A stretch of DNA of 64,000 nucleotides from Streptomyces sp. CB01373 (GCF_002803075.1 NZ_NNBK01000015.1:124001-188000); one strand, 5' to 3'. Shown: positions 1 through 8,298, counted from the stretch's first letter. The notes: generated from the sequence alone by a model not told the origin. Program-made: numbers and translations.

Positions 1-567
1 GAGTTGCAGGAAGACCACGCCGGTCTTCAGCCACCGGTTGGTCACTTCGGGCAGCCACCGCCACAGCATGTAGGTGGCGACCAGGGCCGACACCATGTGC
101 GCGAGCACGTACAGCAGGATGTGCTCGCGCATCCAGGGCGTGCAGGCGTAGTAGGTGTCGAGGTCGTAGACGCGGGGTTCGGGGGCGTGGGCCAGGAGGA
201 ACGTCGCCCAGAGGCCGACTCCGACGGCCGCGTAGATCCAGTAGATGCGGATCATCCGCCGCCGACGGCCTTCGGAGGGTGCCTCCCGCCACCGGATGAT
301 CATGGTCAGGCCGGTCGCGTTGAACGCGGTGAGGAACGAGTACGCCCAGGGCGCCGCGATGTTGGGGACGCCGGTCAGTACGTTGAGCCGGTGAATGTTG
401 ATCGGGTTGATCACCACGAGGACGGCCGTGGCCCAGGTGAGCAGCAGGGTGGTCGCCCTGACGTCGGGGTCGCGCCAGGCGCGTAAGAAGGTCGGCGTCT
501 TGAAGGCGAGCGCGATGGCGAGCAGAGCGGTGGGCAGCAGGTACGGCACATGGAAGTGGGGGCTCAT
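1..567 (-). CDS. MAB_1171c-like multi-pass membrane protein (3' end outside window)
   Basis: Reading the minus strand from the ATG at 567-565 gives 189 residues of a membrane protein running off the left edge without a stop. It starts MSPHFHVPYLLPTALLAIAL and has several hydrophobic stretches separated by Arg-rich loops (around residues 8-22, 38-55, 70-90, 110-128 and 150-170). The layout matches the actinobacterial MAB_1171c 'putative transporter' family, which commonly follows an XRE regulator and an ImmA/IrrE-like peptidase; the substrate is unknown. The ATG overlaps the TGA of the peptidase gene (ATGA), so the two are probably translationally coupled. Leucine codon 28 (486-484) is TTA, a rare codon read by the bldA tRNA in Streptomyces. 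The family name rests on topology and gene context. Confidence 0.7.
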   Translation of the reverse strand, partial: MSPHFHVPYLLPTALLAIALAFKTPTFLRAWRDPDVRATTLLLTWATAVLVVINPINIHRLNVLTGVPNIAAPWAYSFLTAFNATGLTMIIRWREAPSEGRRRRMIRIYWIYAAVGVGLWATFLLAHAPEPRVYDLDTYYACTPWMREHILLYVLAHMVSALVATYMLWRWLPEVTNRWLKTGVVFLQL

Positions 568-1178
568 CGGAGAAGGCGCCCGCCCCGGTTAAGGAGCGAC
601 AGGTTCAGGCGGCCCTCCACGGTGGTCGCGCTGACCGGGCTCTCCGCGTACCGGCCGGTCACCCACGTGCGGACCTCACGGCCGAAGAGCAGGCCGAAGG
701 TCTCGGCGTCCACTTCCTGGCTGTCGACCGAGTCGGACCGGGCTGCGACGGTCAGCAGGGCGTCCCGTGGGACTTCCTCCGTGGTGAGGATCTGCTCGAC
801 CGCTCGCCGCACGGCTTCGGGCGCCACGCCGGTGGTGGCGCGGGCCGCCGCGTTCATGCCGGCGACGTGGTGGCCGCAGTCACCGTTCTCCTCGTGCCAC
901 AGCTCGTGCCCGAGGATGACGAGCTGGGCCTCGGGGTGCATGCTCTGCTCGACGACGATGACGGAGCGCTCGCCGAAGTCGATCCTCATGCCGGAGACCG
1001 GGACGGGCAGGTCCGCGGGGAACGAGCGGAAGGCCAGTTGGACGGGGCGGCCCGTGCGTGCGCTCATGGCCTGGCAGAACGCGTTCATGACGGCCCTCGG
1101 TTCGTCGGGCCGCCGGACGGTCCTGGACGCTTCCCTGCCGAGGGTGGTGAGCAGAGACTTCATGGCGCGGGTACTCAT
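564..1178 (-). CDS. ImmA/IrrE-type zinc metallopeptidase domain protein
   Basis: A 204-aa protein starting at the ATG 1178-1176 (MSTRAMKSLL...), which overlaps the stop of the upstream XRE gene; longer upstream in-frame starts lie inside that gene and are unlikely. Residues 88-97 contain ILGHELWHEE, a HExxH zinc-peptidase signature (His91, Glu92, His95), followed by a conserved acidic/His region. ImmA/IrrE-type peptidases act on or with XRE-family regulators in mobile elements and stress circuits. Here the gene sits directly between an XRE regulator and a membrane protein with ATGA overlaps on both sides, which suggests one sensory or regulatory unit. The actual substrate cannot be seen from the sequence. 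Catalytic activity is inferred from the motif only. Confidence 0.75.
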   Translation of the reverse strand: MSTRAMKSLLTTLGREASRTVRRPDEPRAVMNAFCQAMSARTGRPVQLAFRSFPADLPVPVSGMRIDFGERSVIVVEQSMHPEAQLVILGHELWHEENGDCGHHVAGMNAAARATTGVAPEAVRRAVEQILTTEEVPRDALLTVAARSDSVDSQEVDAETFGLLFGREVRTWVTGRYAESPVSATTVEGRLNLSLLNRGGRLLR

Positions 1179-1684
1179 CGGCCGTTGTCCTCCTGTGGGG
1201 GCATGACGGACTTGATGACGCCGGCAAGGAGCGTCTCGAGCTGCTCGGCGGTCAGGCTTCCGTGGTGGCGCATGTCCGTGGCGGCCACGCCGTACTTCTT
1301 CATCAGGGCCCGCGCGTCGTTGAGGTCGAAGAACTTCACCAGGGCGTGGAGGAGTTCGACGGAGGGAACCTTCCTGCCGTCGATGATCTGCCGGGCCCAC
1401 ACCTCGGATACCCCGCGCTGCCGGTGCACGGCGGCGACCAGCTCCGGCTTTCGTCTCCCGGTCCGGGCCAGGTGGGCGTCGGCGAGAATTCTCACCCGTG
1501 CGCAGACCCGTTCACCAACCTCCTCACGGGGTGGTGTTCCCCCGGCGAGGAGCGTGCGGACGGTGCTCTCCGGCAGAGCCGTCTTCTCTGCCAGCCGGAG
1601 TGGCTCGAGGAGTTCCGCACCGTTCAACCGCTGATCTTCGATGAGGGCGTCTAATCGCTGAAGCGTCTCGGAGAGGGACGACAT
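1175..1684 (-). CDS. XRE-family helix-turn-helix regulator
   Basis: A 169-aa protein beginning MSSLSETLQRLDALIEDQ at ATG 1684-1682. An XRE-like DNA-binding domain lies at roughly residues 80-125, including the segment RGVSEVWARQIIDGRKVPSV (recognition-helix region) followed by a hydrophobic helix. It is the first gene of a three-gene coupled operon with the ImmA/IrrE-like peptidase and the membrane protein; its TGA overlaps the peptidase ATG. Leu11 is a TTA codon (1654-1652), so expression may depend on bldA tRNA. Two GATC-centred palindromes lie about 80-125 bp upstream and are the probable operator. The C-terminal part contains a conserved-looking SLTAEQLETLLAGVIKSV tail of unknown role. 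Confidence 0.8.
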   Translation of the reverse strand: MSSLSETLQRLDALIEDQRLNGAELLEPLRLAEKTALPESTVRTLLAGGTPPREEVGERVCARVRILADAHLARTGRRKPELVAAVHRQRGVSEVWARQIIDGRKVPSVELLHALVKFFDLNDARALMKKYGVAATDMRHHGSLTAEQLETLLAGVIKSVMPPQEDNGR

Positions 1685-1760
1685 GGGCCTCACCGGTTGT
1701 CTCCCGGTTCTCATCAGTTGCGGTATGGCGTGCAGCCTACGCGGACGACACCCGTCGTAC

Positions 1761-1796
1761 AAAGGATCGTTTTCAGCCCGGACAACGATCGTTGTC
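1761..1796. promoter_or_regulatory. Paired GATC-centred palindromes, probable operator of the XRE operon
   Basis: Positions 1781-1796 form a perfect 16-bp palindrome (GACAACGATCGTTGTC). A second, weaker GATC-centred site (AAAGGATCGTTT, around 1761-1772) lies 22 bp away centre to centre, two helical turns. On the minus strand a TTGTCC -35-like hexamer falls inside the perfect palindrome, so a bound dimer could block the promoter of the XRE operon that starts at 1684. The symmetry is read directly; the identity of the binding protein is inferred from adjacency. Confidence 0.5.
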
Positions 1797-1860
1797 ATCT
1801 GCTGGCGGCGCGTTCGCGGGGGTCCTGGGCGCTCCGCCGTCGCCCGGACCACCTGGCTCA

Positions 1861-2430
1861 TCAGAACACCGGCGGCCCCGCCTCCATGCGGCGCAGTACT
1901 GGCGGCAGGCGGTCGAGGTCGGGGCCGGTCTGCACTTGTCGTTCGTCCCACCAGGTGGCGCCGGCGTCGCGCAGCGGACCGATCACGTCCCTGGCCTTCG
2001 CCGCGTCCGGGGGCGTGGCACCGCCCAGCACGAACTCGAAGGGCAACTCGGCCCCGGCCTAACGGTGTTTGCGCACATAGCCGACGAGTTCGCGCACTTC
2101 GGACGCGTCCGGTACATGACCATGGCGGGCCGTCTCGAAGAGCGGCACCACGCCGTCCCACCGCGCTGCTCGCCGCATGGGCGGGCGACGCGGCCAGAAC
2201 CCGCCGATCCACACCGGTGGACGGGGACGCTGCACGGGGGCGGGCAGTAGCGCCACGTTCCTGGCCTCGTAGTGCCGGCCTCGGTGGTTCACCGGCTCGC
2301 CGGACCAGTATCGCCTCAACAGGTCCAGTCCCTCGTCCAGCCGCTCGGCGAGGAGGCGTGGCTCGGCGGCGTCGCCGAAGCTGCGGTACTCGTCCTCGAT
2401 CGGGCCGCCCAGCCCGGCGGCGAAGATCAC
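1861..2430 (-). pseudogene. Decayed LLM-class (luciferase-like) flavin oxidoreductase
   Basis: Two blocks in the same minus-strand reading frame (2430-2062 and 2058-1861) together resemble the C-terminal two thirds of a bacterial luciferase-like monooxygenase: FAAGLGGP, then RLDEGLDLLRRYWSGEPVNH, PPVWIGGFWP, and a tail LPPVLRRMEAGPP. They are interrupted by an in-frame TAG at 2059-2061. Upstream of 2430 the recognisable sequence continues only in other frames (EQAATI, around 2450), showing at least one further frameshift or small deletion and loss of the N-terminal half. No intact start is present. The gene is therefore inactive unless the stop is read through. The decay is visible in the sequence; the family assignment is from motif recognition. 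Confidence 0.65.
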
Positions 2431-2805
2431 CCGGCCGCGCTGAGATGGTCGCCGCCTGCTCCTGCTTCACGCCTTCCGCGCCTTCCATCGGCAAGGCCGG
2501 CGGACGTGCACCCTCGGCACGCATTCCGACACCGGCGCGCTCACCCTGTACCTGCGCGTGGGCATGAGGGTTCGCCACAGCTCCACGGTCTGCCGGAAGA
2601 GCCTGGGGATGGCCTAAACGCCGACTGTCGACCGTGAACTTGCTGGTCGGGTCGGTGCGGAGACGGGTGTGGCCACTGTTGATGCCATGTTGATCTTGCT
2701 CGGGGTGGGTGTTTGGATGGCGGGCGACCAGACAGGGGCGGAGCACTGATCCGGGGCCACCCCGACCGCACCCTCAGCCAGACGTGCGAAGGAGCGACCG
2801 GCTCG
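2431..2805. other. Gene-free interval with pseudogene debris
   Basis: No convincing intact gene. The left end holds frameshifted remnants of the luciferase-like gene in the minus orientation. The right end provides the Shine-Dalgarno sequence (GAAGGAG, 2788-2794) for the membrane protein that starts at 2806. Open frames here have no recognisable protein features. Confidence 0.5.
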
Positions 2806-3465
2806 GTGTCTTGTGTTGCGCGGGCAATTCACAGAACCCGCCCCTTGCTGCTCGTGACGCTGCCTGCCGCGTACGGCACAGGCGTGTCCTTCATCCCCTC
2901 GCCTTCGGATCCGCATCGGTTCTGGATCGCGAACCTTGCAGCGCCCTTCCCGCTGATCGCTGTCGTGGCAGGCCTGCTCTGGACGGGCTGGGTACGCTCG
3001 ATGCTCGCTGGGTTCGCCGGTGTTCTCTCGGCGGTCATCGGGTTCTACGGCCGTGGGCTCTGGAACGCGCTTTTTCCCCCTGACCGGATAGTCATGTACT
3101 ACGGCCATCTGGGACACGGGGCCGTCGGAGTGCGGGCGCACCTCGCCTCGGAATGGGCCATCGGCATGCGGCAGTGGGTCATAGCCGCACTGATCACCGG
3201 TGCGGCCTTCGGTGCCCTTGGCAACTGGGCAGCACACAGGTCCGTGATGATCCGCGCATCCGCGCTGGCGGCCCCGTTCCTCGGTGAGGCCCTCTTCCGC
3301 GCGTTCATTGAGCGTGCCTACACCGGCGCCGCACCTCTATGGTGCGCGGAGTTCGCCGTCGGCCTGGCCATCGGTATCGCGCTGCTCACCGGCCAACGGC
3401 GGCAGCGCGCCGAATCCTTGGCAGCCGGTGCTCGGGCCCACCACGGGCGGCGAGCGGAGTGCTAG
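2806..3465 (+). CDS. Hypothetical multi-pass membrane protein (DUF6518-like)
   Basis: A 219-aa integral membrane protein. The GTG at 2806 was chosen because GAAGGAG sits 11 bp upstream and the reading frame before it looks non-coding; an in-frame ATG at 2713 would give 250 aa. Hydrophobic segments occur around residues 12-27, 40-60, 65-80, 120-140, 150-165 and 175-195, giving about six membrane spans, with an Arg-rich cytoplasmic tail. It resembles small actinobacterial membrane proteins of the DUF6518 type, but no catalytic motif is visible and no function can be assigned. Its 3' end overlaps the convergent NTF2-like gene by 4 bp. Confidence 0.65.
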   Translation: MSCVARAIHRTRPLLLVTLPAAYGTGVSFIPSPSDPHRFWIANLAAPFPLIAVVAGLLWTGWVRSMLAGFAGVLSAVIGFYGRGLWNALFPPDRIVMYYGHLGHGAVGVRAHLASEWAIGMRQWVIAALITGAAFGALGNWAAHRSVMIRASALAAPFLGEALFRAFIERAYTGAAPLWCAEFAVGLAIGIALLTGQRRQRAESLAAGARAHHGRRAEC

Positions 3466-3929
3466 AGACCCAGGTCGCTCAGACCCGGGTGGTCGTCGGG
3501 ACGGCGGCCGAGGGGCCAGTGGTACTTGCGCTCCTCTTCCTTGACAGGAAGGTCGTTGATACTCGCCAGGCGGACCCGCATCAGGCCCTGCTCGTCGAAT
3601 TCCCAGTTCTCGTTTCCGTAGGAACGGAACCAGTTGCCCGAGTCGTCGTGGCACTCGTAGGCGAAGCGTACGGCGATGCGGTTCCCCTCGAAAGCCCACA
3701 GCTCCTTGATGAGCCGGTAGCCCAGTTCCCTGGTCCACTTCCTGGTGAGGAAGGCGACGATCTGCTCGCGACCGTTGATGAATTCGGCACGGTTGCGCCA
3801 GCGGCTGTCGACCGTGTAGGCGAGAGCTACACGCTCAGGGTCCCGGGTGTTCCACGCGTCCTCGGCGAGGCGGACCTTCTCGGTCGCGCTCTCCCGGGTG
3901 AACGGGGGAACAGGAGGCTTCGAGGCCAT
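3462..3929 (-). CDS. DUF1348 / NTF2-like (SnoaL fold) protein
   Basis: A 155-aa cytosolic protein starting MASKPPVPPFTRESATEKVR. It has the DUF1348 pattern of the nuclear-transport-factor-2-like superfamily: WNTRDPERVALAYT, SRWRNRAEF, GREQIVAFLTRKW, then FAYECHDDSGNWFRSYGNE and the family's characteristic C-terminal ASINDLPV segment. Length equals the usual DUF1348 length. These alpha+beta cone-fold proteins are mostly uncharacterised; some act as small hydrolases or isomerases. It is encoded singly, convergent with the membrane protein gene (4-bp overlap) and divergent from the SDR gene at 4287. Family assignment is secure; the biochemical function is unknown. Confidence 0.85.
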   Translation of the reverse strand: MASKPPVPPFTRESATEKVRLAEDAWNTRDPERVALAYTVDSRWRNRAEFINGREQIVAFLTRKWTRELGYRLIKELWAFEGNRIAVRFAYECHDDSGNWFRSYGNENWEFDEQGLMRVRLASINDLPVKEEERKYHWPLGRRPDDHPGLSDLGL

Positions 3930-4286
3930 CGACTCTCCCGGAGCATCACGGTTTTCAAGGTCTGGTGCCCGCCATACCGACTCGGTCGCGTTCGGCCATT
4001 CATTGCATACCGATCATTCGCGTGATCGCAACAGCACATCCGCCCCGCTCACATGGCAACCCGCAGGTCAGAGGTCGCCGACCGTTTCCCCTCACGGTGC
4101 TTGTTCACTCTCATGGGTGCGCAGCAGCCCGACGACGTGATCCGGGCGGCGTGCGCCGCGCACGGCGCCGTAGCAACCTGGAGGCATGGCCGTGATCCAC
4201 CCGCGATCACGCGCCCGTGGTTGGCGGCGTGGGGCGGTCACTGTGCGAGGTGACGGCCCGCCGTGGTGCGCGACGAAAGGTGACCC
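3930..4286. other. Divergent intergenic region between DUF1348 and SDR genes
   Basis: This 357-bp spacer carries the promoters for both flanking genes. It includes a locally AT-richer stretch (about 3995-4035) with GATCATTCGCGTGATC, an 6-bp inverted repeat (GATCAC-type halves) that could be an operator. A Shine-Dalgarno-like GAAAGGTGA lies just before the ATG at 4287. No small gene was recognised. Confidence 0.4.
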
Positions 4287-5027
4287 ATGAAGTGCGCGGT
4301 GATCGGCGGTACCGGCCTGATCGGCTCGCAGGTCGTGAAGAAGCTCAACGCGGCAGGACATGAAGCGGCGCCGCTCTCGCTGTCCACAGGCGTGGACGTG
4401 ATCACCGGCCAGGGTCTGGAGGAGGCGGTGGCCGGTGCCGACGTCGTCGTCAACGTGACGAACTCCCCGACCTTCGACGAGGCTTCCCTGGCGTTCTTCC
4501 GGACCTCCATGGACAACGTCCTGGCCGCCGGCCACAAGGGCGGGGTCGGGCACGTCGTCATCCTCTCGATCGTCGGTACCGACCAGGTGCCCGGATTCGT
4601 CTACTACCAGGCGAAGACCCTGCAGGAAGACATCCTCAAGGCCGGGCCGATCCCCTACTCCATCGTCCGCGCCACCCAGTTCATGGAGTTCATCGACGCC
4701 GTCCTGTCCTCGACCACCGAGGGCAGCACCGTCCGCCTGCCCAGCACCCTTGTCCAGCCGATCGCCGCCCAGGAGGTCTCCGACGCCGTCGCCGACGTCG
4801 CCGTCGGCCCCCCGCTGAACGGCACCCTCAACATCGCCGGCCCCGATGTCTTCGCCCTCGACGAACTCGGCCAGGTCACTCTGAACGCCCGCCCCGACGG
4901 CCGCACGGTCGTCACCGATGACACCGCCGGCATGTTCGCCGCCGTCCGCGGCGACGCCATCATCGCCAAGGGCGACGCCCGCATCGCGCCCACCCACTAC
5001 AGAGACTGGCTCACGTCCCGCACATGA
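4287..5027 (+). CDS. NmrA-like / atypical SDR NAD(P)-binding protein
   Basis: A 246-aa protein beginning MKCAVIGGTGLIGSQVVKKL. The glycine-rich GGTGLIG motif (residues 7-13) marks an NAD(P)-binding Rossmann fold of the atypical SDR/NmrA type. Later motifs include SIVGTDQVPGFVYYQAK, where the YxxxK-like Tyr-Lys is displaced as in this family, IVRATQFMEF, and a C-terminal APTHYRDWL. Such proteins are NADPH-dependent quinone/ketone reductases or redox-sensing regulators; the substrate is unknown. The gene is preceded by a clear GAAAGGTGA ribosome binding site. It stands alone between a divergent NTF2-like gene and a GNAT gene 72 bp downstream. Confidence 0.8.
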   Translation: MKCAVIGGTGLIGSQVVKKLNAAGHEAAPLSLSTGVDVITGQGLEEAVAGADVVVNVTNSPTFDEASLAFFRTSMDNVLAAGHKGGVGHVVILSIVGTDQVPGFVYYQAKTLQEDILKAGPIPYSIVRATQFMEFIDAVLSSTTEGSTVRLPSTLVQPIAAQEVSDAVADVAVGPPLNGTLNIAGPDVFALDELGQVTLNARPDGRTVVTDDTAGMFAAVRGDAIIAKGDARIAPTHYRDWLTSRT

Positions 5028-5099
5028 GGTCGGCGTAGCGGGGCGGGCGCTGCCGTAATTCCCGGGCGGACGTGGTGGCGGGTCTCGTACGGTTCCGGG

Positions 5100-5624
5100 A
5101 TGTTGACTGTGCGAGCCATGACGGAAGCCGATGTTCCGGCTGTATCGGCGATACGAGTGACCGGCTGGCAGGCCGCCTATGACGGGATCGTGCCACGGTC
5201 CTTCCTCGACGGCATGACGGTCGAGGCGGATATTCAGCAGCGCCGTCGGCACTTCGACAGCTCGAAGGAGGGCACGACCAGCACGACCAACCTGGTGGCG
5301 GTCGACACTCACGGACGAGTGGTGGGCTGGGCGTGCCTTGGGCGTTCCGGCGGCGACGGGACCGGTGCGGCTGTGGGTGAGCTTTACGCCCTGTACGTGC
5401 AGCCCTCACTCGTCGGGACGGGAATCGGGCGTACGCTCCTCGACGCCGTGCACGCTCACGCTCGTGTGCGTGGCTTCAGCCTGATGCTGTTGTGGGTCCT
5501 CACCGACAACACTCGGGCACGTCGCTTCTACGAGCGGGCCGGCTACACCGCCGACGGTGCTGTTCAGGCTGATGACTACGACGGAGTGTCGGTGCCGGAG
5601 GTTCGTTACCGGTGCGTCCTGTAG
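5100..5624 (+). CDS. GNAT-family N-acetyltransferase
   Basis: A 174-aa protein starting MLTVRAMTEADVPAVSAIRV. The GNAT acetyl-CoA-binding motif A is seen as LYALYVQPSLVGTGIGRTLL (residues about 98-117; the Q/RxxGxG pyrophosphate loop is represented by SLVGTGIG), followed by ARVRGFSLMLLWVLTDNTRARRFYERAGY, the usual motif B with Asn and Tyr. The target may be an amine of a small molecule or a protein; nothing in the sequence decides this. It is monocistronic, ending shortly before a hairpin. Confidence 0.85.
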   Translation: MLTVRAMTEADVPAVSAIRVTGWQAAYDGIVPRSFLDGMTVEADIQQRRRHFDSSKEGTTSTTNLVAVDTHGRVVGWACLGRSGGDGTGAAVGELYALYVQPSLVGTGIGRTLLDAVHAHARVRGFSLMLLWVLTDNTRARRFYERAGYTADGAVQADDYDGVSVPEVRYRCVL

Positions 5625-5634
5625 GAGGGCGGGC

Positions 5635-5675
5635 GGAAAGCCCCGGAGCATGGGTCCAGGGCTTCGAGGCTTTCC
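5635..5675. terminator. Inverted repeat, probable bidirectional terminator
   Basis: GGAAAGCC (5635-5642) pairs with GGCTTTCC (5668-5675), with an alternative nested pairing AAGCCC/GGGCTT inside. The hairpin lies between the convergent GNAT (+) and lipoprotein (-) genes. No long T-tract follows, as is usual in high-G+C actinomycetes. Confidence 0.45.
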
Positions 5676-5712
5676 CGTAAGCCGCGGTGGGTCAGGGTGA
5701 CCGGGGTGACGA

Positions 5713-6489
5713 TCAGCCGGGGAAGCGGACCGACTCCAGTACACGGGCCGTCTCCGCGTGGCCCGTGTAGTCGAGGAACAGCACCCGGGAGACGGGCAGG
5801 TGCCACGCCTGGGGTGAGAAGCGGTAGCCGCTCGTGCAGGCGGCCGTCCAGCGGTCGTAGGCCGCCGTGCGGCTGCCCACCGGGCGCAGGCCGGACTCGA
5901 TCGGCGGCGACGACGTGCCGCTGGTGATGCCGTTGAAGGAACCGTCCGCGAGGGTCGGGCGGACCGGGCAGGGCTGGACGTCGGTGGCCGCGTACCAGCC
6001 GCCGGACTGACGGGCCTCGTAGGGGCGCAGTTCGTTGCCGGTGATGGAGCCGGACTTGATGGCGATTCCGGCGCAGCCGAACGCCGTGGCCAGACCGGCC
6101 CGCTGGAGGGGCTGTACGCAGGCGTCGCTGCCGTACTTCGTCAGGGTCCAGCCCGGGGGTATCTCGAACGTCAGCCCGGCGAAGGAGGTGCGCGGCCAGG
6201 CGGCGCGAGTGGGCGGTGCGACCGTCTTCTTGACGGGTGTCGGCTTCGGGGTCGGCTTTGGTGTGGGCTTCTGTGTGGGCGTGTACGTGGTGCGGGCCGG
6301 GGTGGGAGTCGGCGATGCGGTCGCCGAGGGACTCACCGGTGAACTCGCCGCTGTCTTCTGGGGAATTGACCCCCCGGTTGTGGACTTCACCGACGTGGCC
6401 CCCTCGTCGGCCGGACCGCACGCGCTCGCGGCGACAGCGAAGGTCAGGCACGCGGCGGACAGCAGCAGGGGTCTGAGACGCTTCTTCAT
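5713..6489 (-). CDS. Secreted lipoprotein with Thr/Pro-rich linker
   Basis: A 258-aa protein. The ATG at 6489 was chosen over that at 6504 because AAGAGAT lies 6-12 bp upstream and the signal peptide then begins MKKRLRPLLLSAACLTF. The signal ends in AVAASAC, a lipobox with Cys24, so the protein is predicted to be lipid-anchored on the outside of the membrane. Residues about 35-85 form a Ser/Thr/Pro-rich spacer including KPTPKPTPKPTP repeats typical of wall-spanning linkers. The folded C-terminal domain (about 95-258) contains several Cys residues that could form disulfides, a FEIPPGW motif and a conserved-looking YDRWTAACTSGYRF. It resembles streptomycete lipoproteins of unknown function. No enzymatic motif is visible. 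Confidence 0.75.
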   Translation of the reverse strand: MKKRLRPLLLSAACLTFAVAASACGPADEGATSVKSTTGGSIPQKTAASSPVSPSATASPTPTPARTTYTPTQKPTPKPTPKPTPVKKTVAPPTRAAWPRTSFAGLTFEIPPGWTLTKYGSDACVQPLQRAGLATAFGCAGIAIKSGSITGNELRPYEARQSGGWYAATDVQPCPVRPTLADGSFNGITSGTSSPPIESGLRPVGSRTAAYDRWTAACTSGYRFSPQAWHLPVSRVLFLDYTGHAETARVLESVRFPG

Positions 6490-6651
6490 TGGTGATCTCT
6501 TCATGGCAGGCAGGAGTGTGCCATCCGCCTGCCTGCTCGCATCTCACGCGTACATAACGAAAGTATCGCCCGCCCTTTACCCGCGGAAGATGTGGGAGCG
6601 GGCACCGCCTTGCTCGTCCACTCGCCGAGCCAACCGTATGGCTGCGGTGCG

Positions 6652-7896
6652 TCAGGTGAGGCTCGCGGCCTGTTCCGCTGTGTTCTGGGGGGCGTGCTCG
6701 CGGCGCGGGAGCAGCAGCGGGGTCGCCAGGAGGAGCACTCCGGCGGCGGCGAGGGCGATGCGGGGGCTGGTGACGGCGGCCAGCAGGCCCCACGCGGCGG
6801 TCAGGGCCGCGATGGCGGTGCTGGTACTGACCGACCATGCGGCGAGTGTGCGGGCGACGCGGTCGGGGTCGGTGTGGTCGAGTCGGTAGGTGGACAGCAC
6901 GGGGTTGTACACGCCGCAGCAGGTGATGAGGCCGAGTTGGACGGCGATGACGAGGAGGATCCCGGGGAGGCCGGGTTGGACGAACGCCAATCCGACAGAC
7001 CAGCAGGCGCGCAGTACCCCGAAGGTGCGCATCACCCTGTGCTGCCCGGACCGTGCCACGAGTCGGCGGGCCAGGCGTGAGCCGACGAGGCCACCGATGC
7101 ATGGGGCCGCGAACACCAAGCCGTACTGCCAGGGTGCGAAACCGAGGCGGTTCAGCAGAAGTACGGCGAGCAGGGGTTCGGAGGCCATGATCAGGCCGTT
7201 GACCGCGAGCGTGTTGAAGAACAGCGGGCGCAGCACGGGGTGGGTGAGGATGTGGCGCCATCCTTCGAGCAGATCGCCTGCTCGAAGCCGCGGGGCGCCG
7301 GTACGTGCGGGGCGCGGCTCCGTCCCTCCGATGGCGCGGATGCCGAGCGCCGAGAGCAGGTAGCTGACCGCGTCGGCCATGACGGTCGTCACCGGGCCGA
7401 ACAGCCCGATCGCGGCTCCGCCGAGCGGTGGTCCCACCATGGTCGCGGACCACGTCGTGGACTCGAACCGGCTGTTCGCGACGAGCAGGTCCTCCGGCGG
7501 CAGGAGCGCCTTCAGATACGCACCGCCGGCCGCGGTGAAGGCGATGTTGGCCGCGGCGACGCAGACGGACACGACGAGCAGCTGGGCGAAGCTGAGCCGG
7601 CCGAACGCGAAGGCGGCAGGGACGCTCATCAGAGCAGCGAACCGGACCAGGTCCGCCGCGATCATGACGGGCCGCTTGCGGCGGAACTCCACCCACGGGC
7701 CCAGCGGCACCGCCACCAGCGCCCCCACGGCCCGCCCCGCGGCGGACAGCGCCGCCACCTCGGCCGGACCGGAGTGCAGCACGAGGACCGCGATCAGCGG
7801 AAACGCGCCGAACCCGAACCCGGTGCCGTACGAGCTGACCGCGTACGAGGCCCACAACCACCCGAACCGCCGCCCCAGCGACCGCCTGCCTGTCAT
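6652..7896 (-). CDS. MFS transporter (EntS-like, 12 TM)
   Basis: A 414-aa major facilitator protein starting MTGRRSLGRRFGWLWASYAV; GAGAGG lies 10 bp before this ATG, and a longer start at 7947 is possible. The sequence has about twelve hydrophobic helices. The MFS loop 2-3 signature is seen as AVPLGPWVEFRRKRPVMIAADL, and other MFS_3-type motifs include ANSRFESTTWSATMVGPPLGG, the pattern found in enterobactin-exporter-like EntS proteins and macrolide-efflux MefA homologues. Export of a siderophore or drug-like small molecule is likely, but the substrate is unknown. It is monocistronic. Confidence 0.8.
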   Translation of the reverse strand: MTGRRSLGRRFGWLWASYAVSSYGTGFGFGAFPLIAVLVLHSGPAEVAALSAAGRAVGALVAVPLGPWVEFRRKRPVMIAADLVRFAALMSVPAAFAFGRLSFAQLLVVSVCVAAANIAFTAAGGAYLKALLPPEDLLVANSRFESTTWSATMVGPPLGGAAIGLFGPVTTVMADAVSYLLSALGIRAIGGTEPRPARTGAPRLRAGDLLEGWRHILTHPVLRPLFFNTLAVNGLIMASEPLLAVLLLNRLGFAPWQYGLVFAAPCIGGLVGSRLARRLVARSGQHRVMRTFGVLRACWSVGLAFVQPGLPGILLVIAVQLGLITCCGVYNPVLSTYRLDHTDPDRVARTLAAWSVSTSTAIAALTAAWGLLAAVTSPRIALAAAGVLLLATPLLLPRREHAPQNTAEQAASLT

Positions 7897-8298
7897 CTCC
7901 GAAACGCCTCTCGCCCATCCGAACAACCTCGTGCCGACCATGGGCATCCAAGCGAGTGGCGGATGGCCGGATCAAACAACCGAGGGCGAGGAACGCACAG
8001 CCATTCGTTGTACCACTGGCATGTCGGAGTGGTCCTCGACGCCCGCCTGGGCACGGTGATCGGGCCACCGCGCTGCCCAGGTGTCACGGCACATGACGCT
8101 GGTGGCACAGGCCGACTCCGGTGGAACCGAGGTGCCTCGCCTGTGGGTCAGTGGGCTCCTGGTCGCCGTCGCCTTGCCTCTGCGTACTGTGATCGCGGCC
8201 GGCCGTGGCGCCGAGGTGCTCCAGTGACGCACGCGGACGCTCCGTCGACCATCGAGGGACGCCGAAGGGTCATGTGTCCTCGTGCGCTCCAGCAGCAC
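7897..8298. other. Intergenic region, no gene recognised
   Basis: About 400 bp between the MFS gene (-) and the ADP-ribosylglycohydrolase gene (-). Short open frames exist on both strands, but none has recognisable motifs or a good ribosome binding site. The promoter of the MFS gene must lie at its left end. Confidence 0.4.

Noticed and set aside
5635..5675. Inverted repeat as a transposon end
   Set aside because: No duplicated target or partner repeat nearby; position between convergent genes favours a terminator.
7972..8298. 108-aa minus open frame next to the MFS gene
   Set aside because: No recognisable domain and no ribosome binding site; I considered a transposase remnant but found no IS signature.
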